Positions 47,880 through 60,774 of a stretch of 64,000 nucleotides of DNA are shown piece by piece (position 1 is the stretch's first letter; every line of letters begins with the position of its first letter). Below the pieces are notes generated by a model. The model was not told the DNA's origin and made no database searches. It worked only from the letters and a program-made list of their open reading frames with translations. Source of the stretch: Pyrrhoderma lamaoense (lineage: Eukaryota > Basidiomycota > Agaricomycetes > Hymenochaetales > Hymenochaetaceae); contig NBAZ01000027.1 of NCBI GenBank assembly GCA_002794735.1, positions 1 to 64,000 on the forward strand, read 5' to 3'. The translations under genes and the position numbers were made by a program.

Positions 47880-49504
47880 GGCGGATATAACGGATAGCTT
47901 AAGGGAGGGGGTTAAGTTCGGACCGTCGGTAGAGATGCAGATGGGATATAAAAGGAAGTCTTGTAGGTTAAGTAACCGTTTTACATGAGTGTCACAGCTA
48001 AAAGTGGGTTTTAGTGTGCGCTGAGATGGGAATTGGGAGTAAAAGAAGGACGGGAGTGTATATTTATGATAATGATATTAAAAGCATGTGGAACAACTAA
48101 CAACTCATCCAGCGCGGTTATTCCGATCATCGTAGTTGTACCCAAAAATAGGACATGCGGGGTATGACAGTAACCCTGTGACGAAGTAACGTGGGATGTT
48201 GTCACTGCTACTCTCTTATTAAGTTGACAGAGTCCTGTACTAGCGTGAGCTCATCTGGATTGGCAATCTTCATTCATAAGCACATGAGTTTGCGGGATGA
48301 GAGAACCTGAGAAAGTCTATCAGAGTTGTAGGTTGATCTGACTAGTTAGTTGATGATCAACGGATTAGGGATTATTGCGTTTATGCATTTGTTTAGCGGT
48401 GTAGTAGCATATAGAGGCCTTTGCATCAATCTCTTAATTACCTTCACCTGCTTATCTTTCATATGTGGCTGAGTGCATATGCTCGATACGCTAGACTGAC
48501 AAGCTCAATAGTGGACAGAGTTTATGGAGTAAGATGCGTAATGAAGTAGGACTATCTATGTCAACAGATAACATGGTGTGCACACTCCAGCTCGTCGACT
48601 TCGTGTTCGTGTTCTTGTATCTCGTGTTCCAGAGCCAGAGCTAAAGATGAGAAAGAGAGAAGAAAGAAAAAGTCGAATGAAACGAAGATGAGAGCTGTGA
48701 TTCTTGTTTGTTGCCGAAAGCTACGAAACACCGTTGGACGATTGATACAACGTACTTTGTTTATATTGCTCTTGTAACAATGTAAGATGTCCACTACTGA
48801 TACGGTACTCATCCCAGCTTCTCGTTCCACTATGCACCCGGATAGCGAATATGTCGTCTTATCGTCTTACCCGGGTATGAATCGTTACTCCAAGTTACAT
48901 CAATAACAAAATAACTTTGTAGTGATTCACACGTGCGCACAGCCACCCATAGATTATTTTAAATCACGTGTCAATTTATGATCAAAAATTTAGCATGTCG
49001 TCGAGGAGAATGGATCGAAGTCCATTTGATTATGATTGCTGCCCTCTGGAAATTTCCTTCTCGAATCGGCCTGTTGTTGATTTGGCTTCTATCTTTGAAG
49101 TCTAGTCCGAGAGATGGTGAAGAATGGCTTCCTTTTATCTTTCTTTTAATCTTTACCTACTTGAAGGGACGCTGCGCAATACAGTATTAATCGATTTGTT
49201 TAGAAAGACATGTAAAAGAGACGGCGGTGAAACATGTGTGTGAGAGAGAAGAGAGCCCGTAGATATCGTAAATCCGGAATGGAATCGTGATGGACCGGAT
49301 CCGAGGGGAGGGCAGCCCAAACGTTGCTACCTGCCCCTGCCCCCCCAGATCTTATCCTTCGTTGGGGTTGGGGCAGCGAAGCCAAGGAGAGTGGTCCCAC
49401 AACTCTGTCTCCCGAGGTGGCGTGTGAATCGCGAATCCCTTACTCGGAAGGTACTAATAGAACAAGGAAAAATAAAAGTCAAAAAAGCAGCTTGCTACTG
49501 GTTC
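47880..49504. other. Intergenic region between GH35 and desaturase (divergent)
   Basis: The two genes are transcribed away from each other. I see scattered short ORFs without family resemblance and no repeat element. The GH35 promoter is expected at the left end. Confidence 0.45.
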
Positions 49505-49658
49505 GAAGCCTTTAGCGTCCCCTCCCCCCTTGCTCCCCATCATTTCCACTTCTCCTCCTTTCCTTCCTTCCTTTCCTTCCACCTTTATAAAGAGTACGAC
49601 AAGTGTAGACGCAGACGACGACGGGAGGGTCTACTCTTAAAAAATAAATCTTGCTACG
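49505..49658 (+). promoter_or_regulatory. Desaturase core promoter: CT-rich tract and TATAAA
   Basis: A strongly pyrimidine-rich stretch (about 49505-49580, CCTCCC/TTCCTT runs) is followed by TATAAA at 49586-49591, 68 nt before the start codon. CT-rich blocks beside a TATA box are typical of highly expressed fungal genes. The assignment rests on position and composition only. Confidence 0.6.
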
Positions 49659-51585
49659 ATGAAGACGGTCACAGCAAACGGTGTCACCACCGTTGTTGAC
49701 CAGCAACAGGTCCCAGTGCCCGACCTCTCGGTCAAAGATCTCTTGGGCGCAATCCCGTATGTGTTATCTGCTGCCCATATGTCTGTCTATGCTTATCCTT
49801 CGTAACTCTACAGACCCCACTGCTTCAAAAGGTCTGCTTTTAGATCATCTCTTTACATGTACGTTCATCGCCTGTTATCTCATTTCCTGATCCTTTCCTA
49901 TTTTTTGCTTATCGTTACCCGACAGTGTGATGGACGTGGCTATTATCGCGTCTATCTACAAAGCAACTACATTCCTCGACGCGCGCATCACACCCGAGTT
50001 CATCCACTTGCCAAATCCGTATCTTTACACCGCGCTCAAGTTTGCGCTGTGGAGTCTGTACTCTTTCTTTACTGGGCTCTTCGCTACCGGTCTGTGGGTC
50101 ATTGGTCATGAGTGTGGCCACCAGGCGTTCTCGGAAAGCAAGTTTGTTAATAACTCTGTTGGTTGGGTCATTCATTCTGCGTAAGTGTTCACCGCCCTTT
50201 GTTTTGGTTGGGGGGGGGGGGGGAGTGGCATGATTAAATAATTCGGCCTTCTTGAAAGAACCGACATCGTGCTTCCAAGCGGCGTTCCCCCCCTTCCCTC
50301 CCCTCCTGTTACAGAGTGACATGAGCTTAACTAATATATTTGATCTTCTCTCCCTCCCTCTATTTTCATCGCTTCAGTCTCGGTGTTCCATACCACTCCT
50401 GGCGTATCACGCACGGCAAGCACCATGCTTCCACTGGACATATGACCCAAGATCAGGTCTTTGTACCAAAGACCCGCTCGCAGTTGGGTCTCCCCGCTTT
50501 TGATTCTGCCAAGGAAGACGTGTATGGGAAGAGTATCGCGGATGATGTGAAGACTGAGTTGATTGAGGCCCTTGGGGATTCTCCGATCGTTGCGACGTTT
50601 AATGCTGCTCTTCCTTTGGTATGTTTATGTTCAAATTATAATTGATTTTGATTTTGATTTTGATTTTGATAACCCTCTTTTAATAACGAATTCGATAGTT
50701 ATTTGGATGGCTGTTGTACATCTCGACGAACGCTTCAGGTCAGAAGCGGTACCCGAAGTACACCAACCGTAAGTCTCGTTTTCTATTTCTATTTTTAGAA
50801 ATATGATCTTCCTAAATCTAAAAATCCATCGAAAAATGAAAAAATTTAGACTTCATCCCCGGAGCCCCTCTTTTCAAGCCACACGAATTCACACAGATCC
50901 TCCTTTCCGACCTCGGAGTCTTCTTATGGATGGCCACTCTCACCTGGTGGTCCTACACGCGCGGTTTCTCAGAGATGTTCCGTCTCTACTTTGGGACGTA
51001 CCTCTGGGTGAACCACTGGCTAGTCCTCATCACCTTCCTGCAACACACGGACCCTATCCTGCCGCACTACCGAGCACCGGAGTTCTCGTTCCCGCGCGGG
51101 GCGCTGGCGACGCTTGATAGGAGGCTTTTGGGGAGTTGGGACCGGTGGGTGCGTGGTTGGGCGCGTTTGCGACGCATGGGATTTCGGAGACGCATGTGTT
51201 GCATCATGTGTCTAGTAAGATTCCGCATTATCATGCGTGGGAGGCTACGGATGCGCTTAGGGAGCGGCTGTTGAGAGCTGGGTTGAAGCTCCAGGGTCGG
51301 CCTGGTGGGTGGGCTGAAGTCTATCGGGTTTATAAGCAGTGTAAGGTTAGTCCGAGATTTCTTTTTTTTTTTTGGGGGGGGCATATAGATTGATTTTTTT
51401 TGGTGGATTGTTCTGACATTTTTGGGGATTTTTTTTTTGTGAATTAGTTTGTTGAAGACGAAGGAAACATCCTGTTCTACAAGAACTACGAGGGTCTGTC
51501 GGCTGCTCGACCTCAGTGCGTTGATGGTGCTGTGAGCGATTCTGGTGTGGAGGTGGATACCCCGACAAAGGAGAAGATGCACTAA
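49659..51585 (+). CDS. Delta-12 (oleate-type) membrane fatty acid desaturase
   Basis: Seven exons: 49659-49756, 49814-49858, 49926-50180, 50378-50618, 50699-50768, 50850-51345, 51448-51585. It has the three histidine boxes that bind the di-iron centre: HECGHQAF, HGKHHASTGH, and HVLHH near the end. Hydrophobic segments LYSFFTGLFATGLWVIG and TYLWVNHWLVLITFL fit the four-helix ER membrane fold. The expected length is 447 aa, normal for the family, which introduces the second double bond in oleoyl chains. All exon phases agree except exon 6, which is one base short. Frame is lost at LDRRLLG, where a G4 run (51130-51133) would need to be G5 to continue into LGPVGAWLGAFATHGISETH. Delta-12 rather than omega-3 specificity is judged from overall resemblance only. 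Confidence 0.92.
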
Positions 51586-52754
51586 TTAGATGGGGGGGGC
51601 GACTAAGTGAATCGTCCGTGCGTTTTGTGTGTGTTGTTCTGTGTGTGGGTGCGGGGTGCGGATGGTAGGGGAATAGCGGATGAGGGATGGGAGGGCTTTC
51701 TCCCTTGACTACCTTGGAACGTGTATTGTTTTTTTTTTACGATGTCTTTTTTTAATCAATCTCTTAATTGGAAGGGAAAACCGGGGACTCGGGACGTGTT
51801 TGATGTTGGATGTTCCTGGTGTTTTAGACTACGATTTTTTTTTTCGATTCGAGCTTTTCCTCTTCTCTTTGCTTTCTTATGTCTGTCTGGTCTAGAAAAT
51901 AGAACTGTGGGTGGGGGTGCTTGAGGGGTCACTATCATCTTTTGAGAGAGGGGGGAGTGGGGAGGGGTTGCAAACCCTATTTCTTACTTCCTGGCTCTTT
52001 GCTCTTTGCTTTTTTTTTTGTTAGTGATTAGTGATTAGAAAGTAGGAAGTATAAAGTGGGTTGGAATAAAAGGAATTTTAAGGAATCTGTAAATCGGAAT
52101 TTCAATTGAGATTGGGGTTCGGAATTGAGAATTAGGACTGAGGGCTTGAGAACAGGTAGGACATAGGATCCTAAGGATGTTATGTTCGTGTGTTTGTGGT
52201 TTATGTTTATGACTATGTTTATGTTTATGTTTATGTTTATGTTTATGTTTTTGGATCGGGTGGTGGTGCGTGCCAAGGGGTGGGAGGAGGGGGCTTATTT
52301 CTATGGAAAGTTTTTTTTTTCTGCTGTATTTATTGGTGGCTTCGCCGTTCGCCGTTACTAGTACGTACGTGTAACATTGTACCTGTACAAACCTAACGCG
52401 TATGTGAATGTGCATGGGGGGGGGATGACATCATCGATGTTTTTTTTAATTCCCAATTGAATATGACTTGGAGTTGTGGGGGGCTAGACTTGGGCTGTAA
52501 TTTTTGTATATATGCATCATGTCATATATGTTGGGATATAAGAAACGCCTGAACGCTTCAAACGCCCAGACACTCTAACGCCCTGAACGCCCTGAACAAT
52601 TGGAAGAAACTAGAGGCGTAACATACTCAGTGTTCTGGATACGAGAGATTTTGGGAGGATCTTTGGGATCTTGGACTATATTTCCTCTCACGTACACACG
52701 GACACCCTTTTGGCTTTGAGTTGAAGCCTTTCTGTGGTTTGAGATTATCGAGAT
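51586..52754. other. Low-complexity 3' flank
   Basis: Homopolymer-rich DNA after the desaturase, including a (GTTTAT)n microsatellite at about 52204-52250. No supported gene. Confidence 0.5.
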
Positions 52755-53183
52755 ATGCATATACGGCTTTCTCCGTCCCCTCTTTGGTCTTCTGGTGCTG
52801 GTGTTGATGTGAAAGAGGAAGGAAAGGCCGTGGAGGATAATAAGGAGAAGGAGGAGAAAGTAAAGCGGGATAAAGGTATGGGTGAAGAGGAGGGAGAAGA
52901 GGAGGAAGAAGAGATTAGTGAATGGAGGGAAGGCGATGACTTGGTTGTTGAGCGTCAGCGGTGTGTACCCGGTGGAGACGTGGACGTTGAGGTTATTCGT
53001 GGGGGTTGTTGTAAAGCCAAGGACAAGGACAAAGCGAAAGCTAATGCTGATACTGGTGTTGGCGCTGGAGGGGAAAAGAAGAGAGATGAGAAGGGTGGGA
53101 TGGCCCAGAAGGAGGTCAGGAAGTTACATAAGAAGGTGAAGGAGGTTGAGAGAGGGGTTGAGAAGGTCGTTAGTGGTCGTTGA
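52755..53183 (+). CDS. Possible small acidic/lysine-rich protein, unrecognised
   Basis: A 142-codon ORF dominated by Glu, Lys, Asp and Gly (GEEEGEEEEEEISEW; KKVKEVERGVEKVVSG). No domain is recognised. Its composition could come from a purine-rich tract rather than selection, and I see no splice-linked exons. It may be a real disordered protein or spurious. Confidence 0.25.
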   Translation: MHIRLSPSPLWSSGAGVDVKEEGKAVEDNKEKEEKVKRDKGMGEEEGEEEEEEISEWREGDDLVVERQRCVPGGDVDVEVIRGGCCKAKDKDKAKANADTGVGAGGEKKRDEKGGMAQKEVRKLHKKVKEVERGVEKVVSGR

Positions 53184-55400
53184 CGTTTGTGTTTTGAAGA
53201 TGAGGAAAGTGGTAGATTTGGATTTGGGTTTGGGGAGTGGTTGTTTGACTTGTTGACTACTGGTTATTGGGTCCGTATGTTTTTTTTATGGGTTGTCGTG
53301 TTATGACATAAAACTTATAGACTGGTTTATAAATAGACGGCTTGGAATGGAGATAGGGAATATAGTGATTCTTGTTGTTTGGAGGGGTGGGAAGTATGAG
53401 GAACGTTCGGGTTGTTCGGTCTTCTAGTCGAGAAGGTCTGGAAGAATGGCAACATAGGAGATTTGGAGTATACGATACACGGGTATACGATGGATGATAC
53501 ACGACGAACGATACACGATATACGATATACGATAAATGATATAACGATATAACGAGACAAGACTCGAAACTTCTCCCCACTTCCTGATTTTGGCTGTTGT
53601 AATTTTTAACCCTTGGTTTTTATATTTCACTGGTTAGTTGGAATCCGCAATTTGGAATTCGGGATCCGTGCGTGGGCACTGGTACTGGCACTGGAACGAT
53701 TAATTGTACTTCTAATAATCGATATTGATATTGATATATTGCATATGAACACATTCAATTAGATGAGATACATTCAACGTTAAAAGGAACTTGGAGTAGA
53801 TGGTGTTTTTAATAGATCAGTTGGATGACTTGTTATAACGAGTTTGATAACAATGATAATGGTGATAAAATGAACTGGGTTGTGATGATTGAATTAATTA
53901 TTTTTGTTATTCATAAAAATAGATCGATGACGACGGAGAAGGGGAGATAGAATGAAAATTTAGGTATTTTTAGAGTCTAAATTAGGGCTGGAAACTAGGT
54001 TAAATTTATATATAGATAGTAACTGAATCAGTGAATGAAAAACGAAAGAGTGGGCCGCAGTAGACGTCGGGGGCGCCATCTAGGAAGTGTACTATTTTTT
54101 TATTTGTTTATTGTTTATTTGGAGGTAGAGTTTGAATATGTTGTTAGATGTGTGAATTGAATTGAGTATGGAGTGATGGACGACATTGACGACCGTTGTT
54201 TGGTTGCTGATGCTCGCTTTGGTGGAAGGGGGGCAGGAAGATCTTCCCCCCTTTTCTTTACTTCTGATGGACTTCCCTTCTATCTATCTATTTATCTATC
54301 TATCCATCAAGGTTATGCTCCTGCTGTATTTGGTTGTGTCTGTTTACGTCCATCTGCCTACCTATTTATCTTCGACTATGCTGACAGATATGGCCTGAAT
54401 TAACGTCAAGTTCCGACTGATGAGCATGTATCTTCTAGACGGGCATCACTCTATATCGATGCGCCCGCCCAACACAGAAGCAGATACAGTGCCTTGTACT
54501 TCTACTTATTCTAGCCTCAGTTTATTCATAAGACAAGACTAGATTATTATTACTTCTATGTGAAGGAAGGAAGAAGGGGCCGATAACGGGTTGCTACTAC
54601 ACACCGAATTCTCTTCTGATATGTGAGATGTATGTAGTTACTCGTATGCATAATTATTTGTATACGTGTACATACACATGTATGGGAACTAGAATCAGTA
54701 ATTGAGAATGATGATAACGAGATATGAGTTAGAGTGGAGCTCTTGATTGCTTTCGATTTTTTTTCTGGATCTGGATGATGGGGAGCCCTTAGATAAGTTC
54801 TCATACTTACGGAGCCTATTTGCACTCTATCTTATTGTTGTGGTAACAGGTGATCATGATATCTGGTTATTGGTGATGATGATCATGGGCATGGGCGTGT
54901 GGGGAAGGAGCTAAGAATGCTATGGGATGCTAAATATAGATACAGGGCAAGTGTTCTATATTTATCCTTACATCAGGGATAACCGCGCAGCCGGTGCGGT
55001 TCTGCCCTGCCTCCCTCCTTTTCAAACACGCCTTTTTGATCCACATTTGGGTGTTTTCTCACTCTTGGTGCCTCGTTGAACCTTTCTTCGTTCTGAATAT
55101 ATATACGTATCTTCTCATCAACGCCCATGCCCCCCCCACTCCTTTTGAGTTTCTTTTGTCCCCTTTCCTTCCTTTCCTTTCGTTCTTTATTTCTTACGCT
55201 CTGAGGTTGAAGGATCTGACTGCTAGCTTTCGTTGAGGGTTCTGGACAAAGATTTTCTTCAGATGTGCTGAGAGGCACCGCTTATAGTCCTCTCCCCTCT
55301 TCTGTGTTGGCTTACTTGCCTGGCTTGCTTGTCTTTTTTTTATGTGCTGTGCGCAGATTTGTGTCGATTCAATATACCCTGGCTGGTTGCTCCCTCTTTT
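53184..55400. other. Gene-poor low-complexity region
   Basis: Contains an imperfect tandem of GATACACGATATAC-like units at about 53466-53560 and scattered short repeats (CTATCTAT near 54280). Minus-strand ORFs across the tandem repeat are repetitive artefacts. A pyrimidine-rich stretch near 55140-55190 could be the upstream region of the following gene. Confidence 0.4.
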
Positions 55401-55429
55401 GATACCGAGATGATGACTTATATGCTGTC

Positions 55430-56243
55430 GCCGTTAATTCGAAGCTTTGTGGCTTATGCTCACGTTTTCGTGTGTATCGTACTCTTGGACTTTGGTTGGA
55501 GAAGTCGGGAGTGGTACTGGCGCTCCCTGTGGATTCTTTGAGCCAGTATAATGTTTCGAGGTTTCCGTTCTTAGATGAGTAAGTTCGGGTCGTGACACTC
55601 TTTTTTGATGTAGTGATTTCACGATAACTGAGATTCTTTTCTTGTACAGCTATCCGATGTACCAGATATCAGATGGAGTCGGAGGACACGCAGACGAAGA
55701 AGCTTCAGAGGTATATGTTAGTAAGTCTATACACCAAATCCCTTTTCTCTAAACCCAAGATACCCGAGTTACATCTTATTCTCATTGGTTTTTGGGATGG
55801 ATGGGCTGATCTTGAATGTGTAAAAAAGGGCCGTTTGATGGAGTTGACCTCGCAACGCTTCCGTATAGCATTTATGATGCACTCTTACTTGCGAAAGAAG
55901 AGTCGGAGGATGCTGAGATTGAGATTTTTGAGCCTGCGATTGAGAAAGAGGGTGGGAACTTGACTTGGAAAGGAAGGGCTTTACAGGTTGGCTGATGAAG
56001 AATAGAGTGTTGTATGCTACTGTGTGTCTTCTTTCCTTTTTTTATAAATCTTTTTTTGTACTGATTTATAGTGATGATGATGTATATGTGCATTTTTATG
56101 TGTTATTGGCGCTGATTTGTCTGTCGTCGAATTGTTGGGGGGTATAGGCGTCTGTACAAGCACAGAAAATCAAGGTAGCGCAGAATATAGCGAAAGGTGT
56201 GATTGATCCTTATGCTGATCATGATTGGGAGTATAAAGAGTAA
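55430..56243 (+). CDS. Unrecognised multi-exon gene (3' part)
   Basis: Three introns separate four blocks that stay in one phase: exon A ending 55578 (VVLALPVDSLSQY, SRFPFLD), exon B 55650-55720 (YPMYQISDGVGGHADEEASE), exon C 55829-55986 (PFDGVDLATLPYSIYDALLL, then an acidic stretch and GGNLTWKGRALQ) and exon D 56148-56243 (AQKIKVAQNIAKGVIDPYAD, ending HDWEYKE). The junction sequences are GTAAGT, GTAAGT and GTTGGC donors. The 5' end is not found. I do not recognise the family. Phase agreement across three junctions is the main support that this is a real C-terminus. Confidence 0.5.
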
Positions 56244-57191
56244 GTTCTTATTACAAACATTGAAAACTGCACAAGTTTAGCTGATAGATTATAAAAGGAG
56301 TTACCTTCAGTGGGCTATAAACGCTGATAGGGCTAACAGAGGTCAAACCTCGTTGTGCGCAGCGGTGATGGGTTCATTTATGATGGGCTCATCTCACGTT
56401 CATTAGTTGGAGTTTTCTTAATTTGATTGTTATCTTCTTTACATATAATTTCCCCGTTAGATAAGAAAAGTTATATAATATGCATTAGTTTTATACCGCT
56501 AGAATGTAAAGGATTAGAGGACATACTGATTTGCAATATGCATAATGAGGTTATGAGAGTTGACGTGATATGATTGGGTGGCAGTGGTTCTTTATCTGTT
56601 CCCTCTTCTTACTCGATCTTGTTTGGTAGTATTGGTTTGACCTTTATAAGCCTGATTTATTCTACCGGAGACTTTTTGCTGTAATATATTGATTTCAGGC
56701 TTCTTAGTAACTATTTAAACCACTACTCTGTGTTTCCATATGGTAAGCTATAGAAGGAAGCTTCTGACTTCTATTTGAACAAGCAGTCGCCCTAGTTTTC
56801 AAGTTCAATTCTGGTACTGAGGCATCTTGGTGGACTAATTATCCTGAAAAGAGCATAATTTAACCAGATAAAGAAACAATATTCAAGTCTTCTAGCAGTG
56901 TCCTGAGATCTATTTCTATCGTAGCGAAAGTCCTCTAGAAGTTATAGTTTTGTGAGATTTTCTTTCAAAATAAAGCAAAGGAAGATGTACTTCTCGTTAC
57001 GACCTTGTGCCACTGGCTTGTTGTTTTGGTGCTTCTTTAGTTGAAAAGTGAGGAAATTCAGATGTCATTCCAAAATTAGAGCATCCACGTGACTTCATAT
57101 GATCGACGCTTAGCATGAGAGAAATTATCTCATTTTTAGTTTTAGGCTTTAGTACTGCATATTCTTGTTTTTCCACGTCTTAAAACTTACT
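56244..57191. other. Intergenic spacer before SAS10
   Basis: AT-rich. I see no supported ORF. The right end should hold the SAS10 promoter. Confidence 0.45.
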
Positions 57192-59427
57192 ATGCCTAGG
57201 CGCCGTGCTTCGAAAGGGAGCAGCGTGAATAGTAGGAGGGGGAAGGATAGCTCTGTGAAGCGTTGGAATAAACAAGAAGATATACCTTTGGATGCGGTAG
57301 ACCAATGTGCGTTTGTCTAGAAATTTAGAGACAGACTTTAGGCTTATTTTTTCCCTTAATTAGTCCAGGAACAACGGGATAAGATACTCTTGGAGGGGGA
57401 AGAAGTAGTTCCGGATGAGGACTATGACGATGATGAAGTGTTTGCCTTGAAGGGACTTGCTGAGTCTTCAGAAGAAGACGAAGAAGAAGACGCATATGAG
57501 GAGGATATTGTGTCTGAAGAAGAAGAGGAAATAGAGAAACAGAAAGAGAAGAAGAAAAAGAAGAAAACGCTGAAGGAGAAAAGCACGCCGAAAAGAGGGA
57601 AGTTTGCTGAGAGCTCTGACGAAGAGTCTGAAAAGGAAGAGGAGGAGGAGGAGGAAGAGTCGTGGGGACAAGAAATCTGTGTATTATTCGTCAAATGCAG
57701 CTTTGTTGACTCAGATGATGAAGAGGGGCATGAGTTGGAAGAACAGGAGGCACGGCGGCTTCAAGCAAAACTGCGTGAGCCATTACATGAAGAAGACTTT
57801 GGCTATGATGAAGCATTGCAGCGTTCTATAGAGATTGACGATAAAACTACGAAGTATGTCTCAATTCTTTTGCGCATAGCTGTTCTTGATCTTATCATAT
57901 CTTAGTGACTTCTGGAAACCAATTGAAACACCAGTTGTAACCACTGAAATGGATAAATCGTCGATACTGCGGCATTTGGAGAAGACCTCACCGGAAACCT
58001 TGCCCTTGCATCTGAGTGGGACGATATCGCTCGTTCGGTCATCAAAACGGAGAGACTGTTGGCTGAGTATGTGATCACCCGCCTTCTTCTCTAGAAAGGT
58101 ATCTAACACTTCCTTTAAAGGACTCCTGATGACAAGGACGACAAAAGTCTTGGTCTCATACACCTTTTTTATCGTATGTATTCCTAACGACGTATCTCAT
58201 GGGAAATTATACATGCTGACTATCTACGATCAGAAACTCAATTAACATACGCAGCTCTCCTAGCATTCTATCTTCATTTAAGGGCATCGACAAAGTATGC
58301 CTCACGACCAGAACTCCTCCGGCAGCATCCTATCTTGAAACGACTTCTCACTTTGAAACAAAGTTTGATAACACTTGAAGACCTTGGATTCAATCCTCCG
58401 GCTCTGACATCGGCTCCGATTCTGATGAGCTTGAGGATGAGGAGGAGCTTGAGTCGTGGCTTTCTTCACAGGATCTAGAGCTGAATGAGTTGCAGGAGCT
58501 ACTCGCCGAAGCTGGAGCCTCTGAATCCAAAAAAGTATCTAAGGACAAGTCTGATAAGAAGTCTAGACCTGAACAGCCTCCAAAAAAGAAAAAGAAAGTT
58601 GCGAAGGAAGTTATCTTTGATGTTGAAGAACCAACGTTGCCTAGAGCCGGATCATCTACATCATCTGCATCTTCGTCGCGAAAGAAGATCTCTTCATTTA
58701 CAGATGTCTCCGGGTTTGGGGAAGCGAGCTCGCTTGATGATGCTGACGCAGCGGATAAAGGTGGCCGTCGCAAAGCATTACGTTTCCATACGGCTAAGAT
58801 TGAAAGTGCCAGCGCTCGTCGGAGAGAGGCAAGGCTTGCTGTGGGTGGAGATGACGATATTCCATATCGTGAACGTAGAAAAGATTCAGAGAAGCAGAAA
58901 CGGAAGAATCTTGGTGCTGGTGGAGATGATTTGGATGATACGGAGCCTGAACCAGCTGAGCAGTCGAGAAAGCGTATGCGGAGTGAAGAGAGTGACGAAG
59001 GCAGTGGAGTTGAGGATGATGAGGATGGGTACTATTCCTTAGTGAAGAAACAGAAGGGAGACAAGAAAGCAAGAAAGAAAGCTGCTTATGAGGCCTTGAA
59101 GGAAGCTAACCGGTATGTTACTTGTGTACTACTTGTAAAAAGTATAACATTGACCTTTTTATCTTTCATCTTAGCGTGGAGCATAAGGAAGACATTGCAG
59201 ATGGACAACGTTCAATAACACGAGCTATTCTGAAGAATAAGGGTCTCACTCCAAAACGTGGGAAGAGCGTACGAAATCCACGTGTCAAAAAGAGACAAAA
59301 GTTCGAGAAAGCGAAGAAAAAAGTATCATCACAGAAGGCGGTGTACAAGGGTGGTATTGGAGATTCGGGCTACTATGGAGGCGAGATGTCTGGTATTTCA
59401 AAAGTTATCAAGAGTGTCAAGCTCTAG
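57192..59427 (+). CDS. SAS10: Sas10/Utp3 small-subunit processome protein
   Basis: MPRRRASKG at 57192, intron 57307-57363, then long Glu/Lys-rich acidic stretches, HELEEQEARRLQAKLRE, a Sas10/Utp3 core (SILRHLEKTSPETL; LASEWDDIARSV; YASRPELLRQHPILKRLLTL) and the diagnostic C-terminal domain (RSITRAILKNKGLTPKRG, RNPRVKKRQKFEKA, GEMSGISKVIKSVKL). Family role: U3-containing processome in the nucleolus, needed for 18S rRNA maturation. Four one-base frame breaks are inferred: an extra base near 57664-57670, and missing bases near 57701-57706, 57998-58003 and 58388-58396. Each break is bridged by family sequence on both sides. For an essential single-copy gene, assembly error is more likely than decay, unless another copy exists. 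Confidence 0.88.
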
Positions 59428-60774
59428 GCCTGTTTTTAGTTTTTCTTTTTCTTTTTATACATGCTTCCGTTCTTGGAATGGATGGCCAGGTCCTCTGTAT
59501 GGGCACAGTCCGAGGGATATGGCGTAGTTTTGTTTATATGCATTGATTATCCTTAAGTTTCCGATCATCCATCTCTCTTCACGCCGAACGTTTTCCAGTT
59601 ACCCGCGACAGTGACGTGAACCCATGAAGTCGGATTGTTTCGGCATTGTCGCCTATAGCAGCTTATAGCCAATTCATTGACATATTAATATAAAATTATA
59701 AAACATAATGAATTCCCCTGATCATTTAATTCCGTTATAAGCTCAATTAAGACGGGCAATACAGTTTACATTTGTTGATTGCGGCTAAGATGGGTTAGCA
59801 AGAGCTTAGTAATATTCCAATGTGTTGGTTTCTTCTAACTTCTAGCATGATTGATCGAAGTTACAGGTAGTAAGCTTGACTATGCTCCAACCAGCAAAAA
59901 GAGACTAGGCTCCGCTTACAAGGTCGTGAGGATGATCCGTGCAAGGTTGAAGGTGAAGGGGTAAAGCTGTTGATGTGGCCTCAGAAGCTAGCATTCGGGT
60001 ACAAAGGTACTTACATCATGTCTTTTCTCCACTTTTCCAGCTAGGACATGAAGGAGGCTGATGCTCTTGTAAGGCGCTGATTTGGTTTATGCCGGTGGGA
60101 AAAAAGTTGACCGGATTCAGATTAAAACGCGTTTTAGAAGACGTGGAAGGTCATGTGATCGTTCCTTTGAGAAAAAGAACGGAATTGATTGTTCGTGCTT
60201 GTATTTCCAGAAGAGACGCAGTTACCAAGACAGAGCTGATAGGACATCAAAAAAGCTTGCTTAGCTTGAACTCTGTGCAAAATGGAGAGCCTGATTCCTG
60301 TATAATTTCACCCGTTTCTTTCTAGCATAGTGAAAATAAAAAATAATGATTTGATGAAAGGTCACGTTGTTGTTGCTTATCAAGAGTATCAATGCAGCTG
60401 CTACGGGAACGGATGATATCAGATCAACCCTGGAGCACAGAGGTGCATATTCATTGTGCCCTGCGATGGGCTGCAGATAGACTGAAGTCTGTGCAGCATT
60501 TAACCATTGCTCAACGAGGCTCCGGAGCACGGTGATGGGAGGGCATGAGCCAAATCGGAGGAATTAGCGAAGATCGGTTATGTAGGGTGCTCACACGAGG
60601 CGAGCCCCATTTAGTTGAACAAGTAAATAAGACGCGCTTGTCCTCGTGTGAGCCTGCCCTTCCGAGGTTCAACAAACTCTGGTTGGATTCAGCCCAGAAA
60701 CGCTGTCTCCTTCACCGTCGTCGATTGTTCGCGCGCCGGTCCTTCCACGTTCACGACCACGCTGACGACACGAC
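59428..60774. other. Intergenic region between SAS10 and kinase gene
   Basis: Contains a perfect 12-bp inverted repeat (GCTCACACGAGG at 60589-60600 and its complement at 60642-60653, 41-base loop). Small ORFs around 60.08-60.33 kb are not recognised. 60660-60774 is likely the 5' UTR of the kinase gene. Confidence 0.45.

Noticed and set aside
58490..59042. Alternative-frame ORF of 185 codons within SAS10
   Set aside because: Shadow of the acidic/serine-rich SAS10 frame, which has the conserved C-terminal domain.
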